A stretch of 50,350 nt of DNA from Lactifluus volemus (Eukaryota; Basidiomycota; Agaricomycetes; Russulales; Russulaceae). Location: assembly GCA_022376515.1 (NCBI GenBank), contig WTXI01000264.1, forward strand, positions 1-50,350, written 5' to 3'. The notes under the pieces were generated by a model, which saw nothing but the letters and a program-made list of their open reading frames with translations, made no database searches and had not been told where the DNA came from. Positions 21,132 through 31,117 of this stretch are shown here, in pieces (position 1 is the stretch's first letter; every line of letters begins with the position of its first letter). The position numbers were made by a program, and so were the translations under genes.

Positions 21132-22854
21132 ATGCCTCGCTCACAAAGGCCAACACCAAAATCGAGACATGACCCGTTGCATGTTGACATTGCAGCAGAT
21201 GAGTTATATGCAAAGTACGGAAATATATCACGGCGCAGGAAATCACGACAAGAGGATGACAACGACCAAGAGGTATCTCCTCTCTTCTAACCATCTCTGC
21301 ACAACTAAATTTATTTGTCAGGCCATTTTAGACCCAAAAACTTCAAAGCGCATCTTTGAGCTTGCACGCGATCAGCAGGACGAGCTTGATCACCCAGACG
21401 TAGACGAGGACGTGATCGAAGATGATTTCACCCGACCACGTACTCGCAATCTCGAGGAACTAGATGACGACGACGAGGATGAGGAAGAAGAATTCCACGG
21501 GTTCCAAGACGATGAAGAACGCGAACTAGTCCGACACCTAACCGTCTGAATCGGGTCTCACCTGACTCTTACACGTCTTCTCAGGAAATCGACGAGGGCG
21601 ATATCCAAACCCTCGACGCTCTCCACTCATCCAACCCCAGCGAACGCAAAACCCTCGCTGACCTCATTTTCTCCAAACTCGAGAGTGTCACAGCTCAGAA
21701 TGCCGTCACTCGCGCCTCCAAACGATGTACGTCCAATCCATGTCCATTTCCCCGCGGAACGATGTCCACGCATCGTGGCGTGCCTCCCTTTTATTCTTTT
21801 AAAACTCCTCTGACGTGCCGCCGCAGCCCACGGAGATGACGAAACGCCTGACCCTGCCGAAGGCCTCGACCCCAAAGTGGTTGAGGTCTACACAAAGTAC
21901 GTCCTTTCTCTCCAGATTTGGGGCCGGCTCTCACATATATCACAGAGTCGGCCAGCTCCTGCGTAGCTACCGTGCCGGTCCGCTTCCCAAACCGTTCAAA
22001 ATTATACCCTCGCTTCCCGCATGGGCCCGCATCCTTGCACTCACTGCCCCCGAGCAATGGTCTCCGCATGCCGCACACGCAGCAACGCGCATCTTCATCT
22101 CGAACATGAAGCCACCCCAGGCGCGCGTCTTCCTCGAGGGCGTTGTCCTTGGCCTCGTGCGTGCGGATCTTGAGCAGCCCTTGACGAGGAAGGACACGCG
22201 CAAGCTCAGCCCGCATTTATACGAGGCGCTGAAGCGCGCGCTGTACAAACCAGCGGCGTTTTTCAAGGGAATTGTGTTTCCGCTACTCGATGTGGGTGGC
22301 TCTCTCTCTAATTATTGTCTGTGGTTGATGTGGCTCGTTTGTGTGCCGTACGTAGGGTGGGTGCACGCTCAAGGAGGCGGCCATCATCGCATCCGTGCTC
22401 TCCAAAGTCAAAGTGCCGCTTTTGCACTCTTCAGCCGCGCTCATCCGTCTCGCCAGTATGGAATACTCAGGTCCGTGTCGATCGTTTCCGATCGTGATCG
22501 TGAACGCTTATCTATACGCAACATACGGCAGGGCCGACTTCGCTCTTCATACGCGTGCTGCTAGACAAGAAGCACGCGCTGCCTTACAAGGTCCTCGACG
22601 CCCTCGTCTTCCACTTCATCCGCCTCGCCAACACACATCCACCAGGCACGCTTCCCGTGCTATGGCACCAGAGTCTGCTCGTGCTATGCCAGCGCTACGC
22701 GCCCCATCTCGCGCCGGAACAGAAGGACGCGTTGCGCGACGTGGTGCGCACACATCCGCACCCACAGATCTCCCCCGAGGTTAGGCGCGAGCTTGCGGCG
22801 GCGGCGGCGGCGAGAGGAGAGCCTGGGGCGGGAGAGGCCATGGATATTTCGTAG
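21132..22854 (+). CDS. ENP1: Bystin / essential nuclear protein 1 (ENP1)
   Basis: A component of the pre-40S particle needed for 18S rRNA maturation and 40S export. Seven exons: 21132-21272, 21322-21528, 21585-21726, 21827-21896, 21946-22291, 22356-22470, 22532-22854; total 1,344 nt, 447 residues with an unbroken frame. An acidic N-terminal third ([12 protein letters not shown]) is followed by the bystin core: [95 protein letters not shown] and a C-terminal [17 protein letters not shown]. The start ATG is followed by [19 protein letters not shown], typical of fungal Enp1. With NOP9 nearby, two 40S assembly factors lie within 9 kb. Confidence 0.94.
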
Positions 22855-23886
22855 TAGTATGAGTGTAACTGTGTTGGGACATCGAAATGGAATGTTGTGC
22901 CCAAACACTTGAGATGATTCCATCTACGGTAACTTCTCTGCTTGCTTCCGCATTAATGGCGAAACGCTGTTTGATCCGAGGAACAACGCCAAATGATCAT
23001 TCTTCGCAAACAAGAGACGATGGTAGTGCCAGCATTCGCAATTCGATTTCTTACTTCCGCACTTTTGCGACCCATGGATCAAGTTGCAATAGACAAACTC
23101 GCCGGATCTGCTCCGTCTCAGGTCCTGAACTCATCAGGGGCCGTACTTAGTAGACCGTCTACCATGGTCAAACTTCAAGTTGAGTCCTGTAAAATCGATG
23201 GAGTAAAACATGGTGATCCTCAACCCCCTTCATCAACTTGGTCAAGGCGGTACAGTACGAGGTGTCCGAGACGAGACGTTGTGCCAGTTCGGCTGCGTAA
23301 GTTATATTCTTTACCATTTGACACATGCAATGAATTTGTCTGATTCTTGCCTCGAACAAATGTTTACGAACACCTCGGGCTCGGGCATCCCAAATCAGCT
23401 GACGTCTCTTGACCACACGGAAGTACAGCGAAAGCCGGGAAGAATACAGTAATGAAGACAAGCAGCAAATCCCGTTTTAAAACCCATCAGGACGACATCG
23501 GGATGATCCGTTCATATGTAAAACTGACCCTAAGACCATTTGGTTCTCGCGGCCTGGTTACCACCGGCCCCCTGGTCATTATGCAATCCCTTTTATACCC
23601 CCGGCATTGCATATTCACTCTCTCGAGTTTCTTCGACTGGGGTAAAGGTTTTTGCGAACCGCTCGTGCTTTTGCGCCCAATAAAGAACTGTGGGAACCGC
23701 AAAGGCGAACGTGATGGGCAAAATTGGCTTTGTGTGGACCGGCGTGCGCTTCGCTCTGGGCGTACGCGCTCGACAACAAAAGGCAAGATGGCATCGCTTA
23801 GAGAAGTCTGGGGCGTTTCACTGATTGCCTGGGTCCCTGTTCATACTGTAATGGGCGCCCCCCCCCCCCCACGTGCGACACGGCAG
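22855..23886. other. Intergenic upstream of the orphan gene array
   Basis: About 1.0 kb. Open frames at 22993-23343 and 23452-23892 (plus) have no recognisable domain and no splice-supported extension. A C13 run at 23858-23870 lies just before the promoter box of the first array gene. Confidence 0.5.
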
Positions 23887-23903
23887 TATTAAAGCGCTGC
23901 CCC
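23887..23903 (+). promoter_or_regulatory. Conserved TATA-like box + GCGYTGCCC, array gene 1
   Basis: TATTAAAGCGCTGCCCC lies 101 bp upstream of the ATG. The same arrangement of an A/T box followed directly by CGYTGCCC stands before genes 2 and 3 of the array, so it is probably the core promoter of this family. Confidence 0.6.
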
Positions 23904-23987
23904 AAAGCTAATATATGATCAACGAGTTCTCAACTTGATCACAATCACATCCGCCCATTGCGACGACCACAGTAGTTTTCTCCTCCG

Positions 23988-25113
23988 ATGTATATTCCCT
24001 TTGCGTCCTTACTCGGTCTTCAAGCCGCATTTCACCCTTGGATTCCCTTCGCGTCCAAGCCACTACCTGAACCTGCCGCCATCGGCGCACCCTTTGTGAA
24101 CCCCACAAGCGGCGGCGGTTCTCTTCTCGACCACGACTCTGGTGGCCTAGGAGAGCCTCTCAATGTAAAATCTCCTTGTCACCTCTCCCTGCAGATCATA
24201 CGTCCTCATGATGAACTTTGTAGGTGATCATATCGGGTCTCAGCTCACCCTGGGTCTTGTCCGACGGCGGCTTTGTCCACTTTGCCAATGCGATCGGTTT
24301 GTGAGTTATACTGTACTTTTGTAATCTGCGCTTGGACCCTTCTATATTGTATTCCGCTGACATCTCTCCTCTCATACCAAGTGACATCGAGTGCTTCGGC
24401 GCCCATCTCGGTACCCCACAGTCAGCCAACCTTGGCGATGGCCACGGCTGGGTCAATCAGACCCTCGAGCTCCGAAATGACTACGGGAACCCGATCATCG
24501 GGACCTGCTGGGAGAGTCTCGTCGGAGGAAACCACTTTCGGTTGTTCCGTCAAAATGGGCCTAATGCAAACACCGGTGCATTGTTCCTTGCGTACGTCTG
24601 CGAGCTTCTCTTTTTTTGCTCGATTTTCGATTCCGGTACTAAACCGCACTGATCGTGATCAATGGGGGTAGCGTTTCCGAGGAAGAAGTGAGTCGTTTTT
24701 CTTCTCAAACGATAGACGCTACGCATATAGAATTCCTTTCTAACCGGACTCGACTTTCTAGAATGTCACTGAAGGCCACACCATTCGTCCGAATGGTTAC
24801 GACCTTGGTCGGTGAGTACTATTACATTGTGATCGAACGGCGTACTTCTGCATGCCAGGTCTGATGATGTTACATGGTGTTTAGTGACAGCTTGGTGAAG
24901 AGTGCGGTCGGTTTAAAGAAGCATAATGGCGTCAAATACCAAACAACTGCACAGCGGATTTCAGGCCTGATTCCTGCCGGCTCCCATGGCATCAATCACA
25001 GTAAGTGGTTTCGAATAGAGCTTTGCCCGCAGAGTTTTTACTTATTGGGCTATCCGATAGACATAGCAATTGATGGCGTTGTGGTGCTTCTTACTGTCAC
25101 GATTGTGTCATGA
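23988..25113 (+). CDS. Uncharacterised Agaricomycete family, array copy 1
   Basis: Seven exons: 23988-24164, 24224-24300, 24382-24591, 24672-24687, 24762-24811, 24885-25000, 25061-25113; total 699 nt, 232 residues, intact. One exon is only 16 nt (VSEEE). The N-terminus MYIPFASLLGLQAAF is hydrophobic but lacks a basic residue, so secretion is uncertain. The core reads SSPWVLSDGGFVHFANAIGF, then CFGAHLGTPQSANLGDGHGW, NQTLELRNDYGNPIIGTCWE, GGNHFRLFRQNGPNANTGAL, NGYDLGRDSL and a C-terminal beta-like IAIDGVVVLLTVTIVS. Similar proteins are remembered as unnamed, multi-copy hypothetical proteins in mushrooms and Rhizoctonia; no function is known to me. Two conserved Cys could pair. Confidence 0.8.
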
Positions 25114-26694
25114 TCATGCTAGGACGATTCTCCGTTCGTGGACTTGCACCGCTCATGGATTTGGTAGAGATCCTGAACGTCGCATTGGTTTCTACTCTAC
25201 ATCCTTCGCCGTTTCAGTAGAAAGGGATTTTCCGTATTTACGACAGCATCCGATGTAACTTGAGCTGGATCATGAAATCACTGAATTGATGAATGAAGAG
25301 GATGCATAGTCATTTGCAATTAACAACTCTTGAAGTACCTCCAGTTTTCTCTGGTCCATCGGGAAGCAGAGTTCACGATTACTTCCCTCCATCCCATTGT
25401 ACGGCCGCCGATACCAGTAGCGAGTAAGATCGATGGTCGGCCTACTACGGTAGCGTTCTCGGACGATGTTCAAGTTGATGCCCAGTTGCCATACAACCCG
25501 TTCAGGTTCTTCAAGTTGAATGCTCAGCGCTCAGCACTCAGGATGCTCGCCGATGCAGGAACTACCACTGTATCTGCCGCCAGCCACAACCGAAGACGAA
25601 TGAGCCACGCAACACCAAGTGCCCCCAGGCCGTTGCACAGGGAAATAATGATTTAGTCCATTTGTCAGTGAAATATACCTGTGCTCATAGCCAAACGTGC
25701 GGCGCCCGGCAACTCTTGAAACGTTTGACATACTTCCCCGACAGAGCAATCCAAACAAAAGAACAAGGTGGGAACTTTTGAGTACAGACAGAAACAATGC
25801 GATAAGAGAACTTCATGCACCGGCAGCAAGAAACAAAAACCCCATCACGGTACCACTCGCACAAGTTTGCCTTTCCGCCATTTCCATGCTTTTATGTTGC
25901 CGTTGCTCTCTCTCGTCCGAACTCTTCCCAAATGATACCCGAGAGAAGGTGACAGAGACAGACAATCACTTCCGGGGTCACATCGACTAGCCCAAGTTTG
26001 GCCATGCTAATACTTCTGCGATGAGCATCACTCAGCTCCGGTACCCGGAAGGGGCCCACCATCTACACCTTCTGAATGACATAGGAACAGACGCTAATCC
26101 CTAAAGGCTTCAGGTTTCCAAGTCAGCTTCCGGTAGTATTCCGAGAAGTCACCGTGGGGATGACACGAGGAAATGTGCAGGCAGTTCGTTCGCGGTGGAC
26201 TAGTAGTATGCGACGGAGTCACGAAGTGGGTGAAGCTGTCGAACTTGAAAGTAGGCGAAGGTGGGGCGAAGATGACGTTGGGGATACGTCTGTGGCAATA
26301 TTTAGGTGCACAGGCACTAAAATTGGGCGTTGTTTACTCGACTAAACGGGGGTTACTGTAATACTGTGTCATGACAGGTAGGGCAGATGATCATCCTCTT
26401 TTGGGCTCGACAATCGAACGGGGATTCAAACTTCTCACGCTACCTTGTCCATCTTATTTCCCAACACTCAGGCTCCTGTCGGACCTGCAGTACGGTGTTA
26501 TTCACTATGCATGGGAGATGCACTCAAGTGGGACCCACGGTAGGGCTAATGGGTTATCGAGACTGCCTTGCGGAGCAGGAGATAAACTTAACCTCTGCCA
26601 CACATGAAAGACAAGAGGATGTCAGCTTGAACGTTTGATCCTGTGGCGTTCTTCTGTACCTTGTCTGGGCGTCCCGCCCAGATCAAGACAGCAA
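25114..26694. other. Spacer between array copies 1 and 2
   Basis: About 1.6 kb, partly duplicated in 27887-29198. Shared blocks are AGGGAAATAATGATTTAGTCCAT, a block with GAGTACAGACAGAAAC...GCACCGGC...AAGAAACAAAAA, a block GACGGAGTCACG, and TGTCATGACAGG. The tandem duplication unit therefore includes 3' flank and promoter. Short open frames inside (such as 25330-25656 and 25697-25990) are not supported as genes. Confidence 0.6.
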
Positions 26695-26710
26695 CATAAA
26701 AGCGTTGCCC
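26695..26710 (+). promoter_or_regulatory. Conserved TATA-like box + GCGTTGCCC, array gene 2
   Basis: CATAAAAGCGTTGCCC lies 83 bp upstream of the ATG. It continues AAACCTAGTTGG...AAGGTCCTCCT, which is nearly identical before gene 3. Confidence 0.65.
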
Positions 26711-26777
26711 AAACCTAGTTGGAAAAAGGTCCTCCTGATCTGATCCCACTGTCCCCAGCCCTTGCGCTTCACTTCTA

Positions 26778-27886
26778 ATGGTGTACATTCCCTTTGTATC
26801 GCTTCTTGGCCTCCAAGGCGCCCTTAACCCTTTCGCGTCCAAGCCTGAACCTGCCAGTGTACTTGAACCTGCACTTGTTAACGCACCCTTCATCAACCCC
26901 AAACTCGGCGGGGGCTCTCTTCTCAACCACGACACCGGAAGTGGGAAAGGAGAGCCTCTCAACGTAATTCACTTTTTCACTCCTCGCGTAGATCGTCCGT
27001 CCTCATTATGGGAGGTATATAGATTATTATATCAGGTCTCAGCTCACCTTGGGTCTTGTCCGACGGCGGCTTTCTCCACTTTGCTAATGCGATCGGTTTG
27101 TGAGTTCTACTTTTATAATCTGCGCTTGGACTTTTTTGTATCATACTAACATCTCTCCTCTCATACCAAGTGACATCGAGTGCTTCGGCGCCCATCTCGG
27201 TGCCCCACAGTCGGCCAACCTTGGTGATGGCCATGGTTGGGTAAACCAGACCCTCGAGCTCCGAAATGACTACGGGAACCCAATCATCGGGACCTGCTGG
27301 GAGAGCCTCGTCGGGGGAAACCACTTGCGGATGTACCGTCAAAATGGGCCTAATGCCAACACTGGTGCATTGTTCCTTGCGTACGTCTGCGAGCTTCTCT
27401 TTCAGCCGCTTTCGATTTCAGTACTAATCGCCCTGATCGTGTGGGTAGCGTTTCTGAGGAAGAAGTAAGTCACTTTCCCGGCGATAGACCTAGTACGCTC
27501 CTGAGTTCCCTTCTAACGAGGTTCAACTTTCTAGACTGCTCGTAATCACCACAACATCCGTCGTCCAGATGGTTACGATCTTGGTCGGTGAGTGTTACTT
27601 TGTGACCAAACACGTACTTCTCCACTGCAGGTCTGATGGTGCTGTTCGGTGTATAGTGACAGCTTGGTGAATAGTGCGGTTGGTTTGAAGAAGTATAATG
27701 GCGTCACATACCAAACAACCGCACAGCAGATCTCAGGCCTGATTCCTCCAGGCAACGAGGGCGTCAATCATGGTGAGCGGTTTCGACTAGAGCCCCTGCC
27801 CGCAGAGTTTTTGCTTATTTGGCTATCCGATAGAAATACCAATTGATGGCAAGGTGACGCTTCTTACTGTCATAATTGTGCCATGA
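26778..27886 (+). CDS. Uncharacterised Agaricomycete family, array copy 2
   Basis: Same seven-exon structure as copy 1 with introns at identical places (first donor after GEPLN, acceptor TATATAG before IIISGLSSPWVL; 16-nt exon VSEEE; last exon after GVNH). About 230 residues, ending KVTLLTVIIVP with TGA at 27884-27886. The central exon (CFGAHLGAPQSANLGDGHGW to NTGALFLA) is almost identical to copy 1, while the fifth exon differs (TARNHHNIRRPDGYDLG against NVTEGHTIRPNGYDLG). The N-terminus MVYIPFVSLLGLQGALNPF keeps the hydrophobic character. It appears intact. Function unknown. Confidence 0.8.
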
Positions 27887-29198
27887 TCACACTAGGACCA
27901 TCAACGTGTTCCTTTTTCGCCAAGTTTCACTCCTCGCGGAGATCCTGGAGGTCACATTAGTCTGAACTCTACACCCTTCGCCTGTACTATATAGCTGTAT
28001 TGTGACACTGAACTTGCGTGGAGACTAGTGACGGATGGTGGGAGTCTTTTTTTCTGTTTCAATGGAAAGGAGTTTTTCGTTTCTAAGGAACTGCATCTGA
28101 TCTAACTTGAGCGGGATCATGGAATCGATAAGGAGGATAACTTCTCACAACACCGAGTTACCTCGCAGGGAAATAAACGATTTAGTCCATCTGTCAGTGT
28201 TCGTCCACTGAAGTATATCCGGTTCTCTGTGGCTCATGAACGCCGCCGTACAGTATTCAAGTTGCACGCTCAACGCATGATATCCAAGGAATAAATGATT
28301 AAAACTTGAACGAACTTGAAACGCTTGACATTCCCCGAAAAGCAAACCATACGAAAGAGAAAGGAGGAGCCTTTGAGTACAGATAGAAGCCGTGCAACAA
28401 GAGAACATCATGCACCGGCCAAGAAACAAAAACGCCGTACAACTCACTCCAGTCCGACTTCTGGATGCCTCGGAAGGCGGCCCGCCTCCCAGTCTACATC
28501 ATGATCGTCAACTCATATCTGTCACCGAGTCTAACTTACCTTCGGAATGACATAGGATCACCCCAAGTCCACTTCCGGTCGTGTCTCGAACCCAGTAACA
28601 GCCGACGTAGGATAGCACGAGGAACGGTGTAGGCGGTTTGTTCGTTACGTACGCACGGCGACGGAGTCACGCCACCTTTCCGAGTCTAAGATAGGTGAAG
28701 ATGACACGTCTCTCACTCAAATTGGGCGTCGTTATATATTGACTAGACCCAGTCTGTCATGACAGGTGGGACATCCCTTCCGATTTGGCCCTTCACAGGC
28801 CTGCCAGCGTCAAGGAGTCAAGGACGATCCGTTCGATTCAGTTGTACTACGGCCTTCTCAAGCTGCCTTGTCCGTTTTTATTTCTCCACGCGCTCGTTTT
28901 TTGGGGGGTTCTTGCGATGCCGAGAGCTACCAAACACTGCTCGTGTGGTAGGGTCTTATCTACCTTCTATGCCTAGGAGGTGTACTCAGGTGGGACACGG
29001 GGTCAGAGGGCAATCAAGACTGCCCTGCCCTGTGGAGCAGGAGATAAGCCAGGAGATAAGCCATACATGAAAGTCAAATCTGGGTAGATTCCTGTGGCGT
29101 TCTGCTGTACCTTGTGTGGCCCTTGGTTTGGCTTGGCTTTCGTTCGTTTGAGCGTCCCCGGGCCTCAGGCTCATGCCCAGATGATATCAAGGCAAGAA
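27887..29198. other. Spacer between array copies 2 and 3
   Basis: About 1.3 kb, collinear in blocks with 25114-26694 but shorter. It includes a match to the copy 1 3' flank (TTTCAATGGAAAGGAGTTTT, GATCATGGAATC) and to the promoter-distal block ending GAGCAGGAGATAA...CCTGTGGCGTTC. No gene supported. Confidence 0.6.
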
Positions 29199-29214
29199 TA
29201 TAAAAACGTTGCCC
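29199..29214 (+). promoter_or_regulatory. TATA box + ACGTTGCCC, array gene 3
   Basis: TATAAAAACGTTGCCC lies 73 bp upstream of the ATG. This is the best TATA match of the three family promoters. Confidence 0.7.
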
Positions 29215-29271
29215 AAACTAGTTGGCAAAAGGTCCTCCTTATCTGATCGCAGCCCTTGCGCTTCTCCCCCA

Positions 29272-30383
29272 ATGGTGTATATTCCCTTTGCATACCTTCT
29301 CGGCCTCCAAGCCGCACTTAATCCTTTCTCGTCCAAGCCGCAATCTGCATCTCCACCCCTCTACATACCCTTTGCGGATCCTACACTCGGCGCAGGCTCT
29401 CTTCTCACCCACGAGCCCGGTGGGAACGGAGAGCCTCTCAACGTGATTCACTTTTTCACTCGTGCAGATCATCTGCCATCAAGTCATTGATCATGACAAA
29501 CTTTCTTTGGGGGGTATGTAGGTTATCATCTCGGGTCTCAGTTCGCCCTGGGTCCTGTCTGATGGAGGCTTTGTCCACTTCGCCAATACGATCGGTTTGT
29601 GAGCATTGTTTTTGATGACTCGCTGTGGGGACTTGGCTGACTCTATCTCGTCGACATCTCTCCTTTTCGCATCAAAAGTGGCAAGGAGTGCCTCGATACC
29701 CATATCGGTGAACCACACACGGCAAACCTGGGTGATGGGCGTGCTTGGGGGGATCAGGTTATGGAATTGCGAAAGGACTATGGGAATCCGAACATCGGGT
29801 CCTGCTGGGAGAGCCCCGTCGGGAGCAACCATCTCCGGATGTTCCGCCAGAATGGATTGGAAGCCAACACTGGCGCGTTATTCCTTGCGTACGTCTCTAC
29901 CAAAGCGTTATTTTGTTCCGGTTTTGATGGCATTCATTCGGGCATTATTAGTGTCTCCGAGGAGGATGTGTGTTGCATTTCATTCTCAGCTTTGGACACG
30001 TACATCCCCTCCTAACTAGCTCAATCCGCAGAACGTTTTCGATGGCCACAACATCACCGAGGATGGCTACAACCGTGGCCGGTGAGTAATACCTTCCGGT
30101 GTGACACCACACCCCCGGCAAGTCTGACAGCGCTATTTTGTGTCCAGCGATAGTCTTGTACAAGATGCACTCCGTGTAAACTTCAAGAGGTATCGAAGTA
30201 TCAACTACCATATTACTGCGAAGTGCATTTCAGGAATGATTTCACCCGGCTCCGACGGCATCAATCAAGGTGAGTGGACAGAGCCGCTCGCCTCACCCTT
30301 GTGAAATCAATTCAATGGGCTGTTGGATAGGTATAGCAATTGATGGCGTCGTGACGCTTCTGACCATCACGGTCGTGGAATGA
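29272..30383 (+). CDS. Uncharacterised Agaricomycete family, array copy 3 (most diverged)
   Basis: Start ATG at 29272 (MVYIPFAYLLGLQAALNPF), same intron positions as copies 1 and 2, stop TGA at 30381-30383 after GVVTLLTITVVE; about 230 residues. The core is more diverged: CLDTHIGEPHTANLGDGRAW, QVMELRKDYGNPNIGSCWE, GSNHLRMFRQNGLEANTGAL and NGYNRG-like EDGYNRGRDS. Positions kept in all three copies are Gly/Asp/Trp and the two Cys, which suggests a folded domain under selection. Introns 2 and 3 have AAG and TAG acceptors. Function unknown. Confidence 0.77.
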
Positions 30384-31117
30384 CACTCCGTTCCTTTCCA
30401 TATAGTAGTATTTAGCAGAGCTCGTTCTATATACCAGTACTGCAGAAGTAACAGAACCTGATTTGCTTGATTTTTAAATGCATTCCAGTTGCCAGTGCAA
30501 AGTAGCGCATGACAAAGAAGCTCTTCGGATACACACGTCATCTCCAATGATAGGGAAACTGGTCAGAGACTCGTGTGTTCAGCAGAACAGACAAGACAGT
30601 CGACGGACGGCTAAATCTCGAGACTCTTATTCGTGCCCCTAACGTCGCTCCTTTGGGCACCCTAAAAAACGGCCATGAAGCCGGCAAGCGGCGCAACTTC
30701 GCAGAAGGAGACGGTTATGGATGATTGTCTAAGAGACCCTATACCGCACCTGTAGCCTGACGTCGCTCAGCCATCGAGAATGAGGTGCTGATATCTTGGG
30801 GAGTGAGATGTGCAAAGTGTTATTTGAGGACTCTCAGATACTCCTACTACGTACTGCCCGCTGCGACGCTTTGCGGTCACCACCTGCTCTCTGGAGGGTA
30901 AAAACGCACTAGAAGAATGGTATGATCAGTCCCGTCGGTCACGTCAACTGGAAAAACTCATCACTCTGACTCTGATCAACGCGCACTGATCCCCAGCCTG
31001 CGATCGATTAGCTAACGGTCCTTCTTGGGCATGACCGGATATCTCCGAAAACAAGGATGCAGGGCTTAGGGCTCTCTCAACCCCCGCCCGCTTGTTCTCT
31101 TTAGTTCTATCAACTAG
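30384..31117. other. Intergenic upstream of the NLR gene
   Basis: About 730 bp, without a supported gene. It holds the 3' end of array copy 3 and the presumed NLR promoter; no TATA box or known motif was recognised. Confidence 0.5.

Noticed and set aside
23452..23892. 146-codon plus-strand frame
   Set aside because: No recognisable sequence; ends in the C13 run just before a promoter box.
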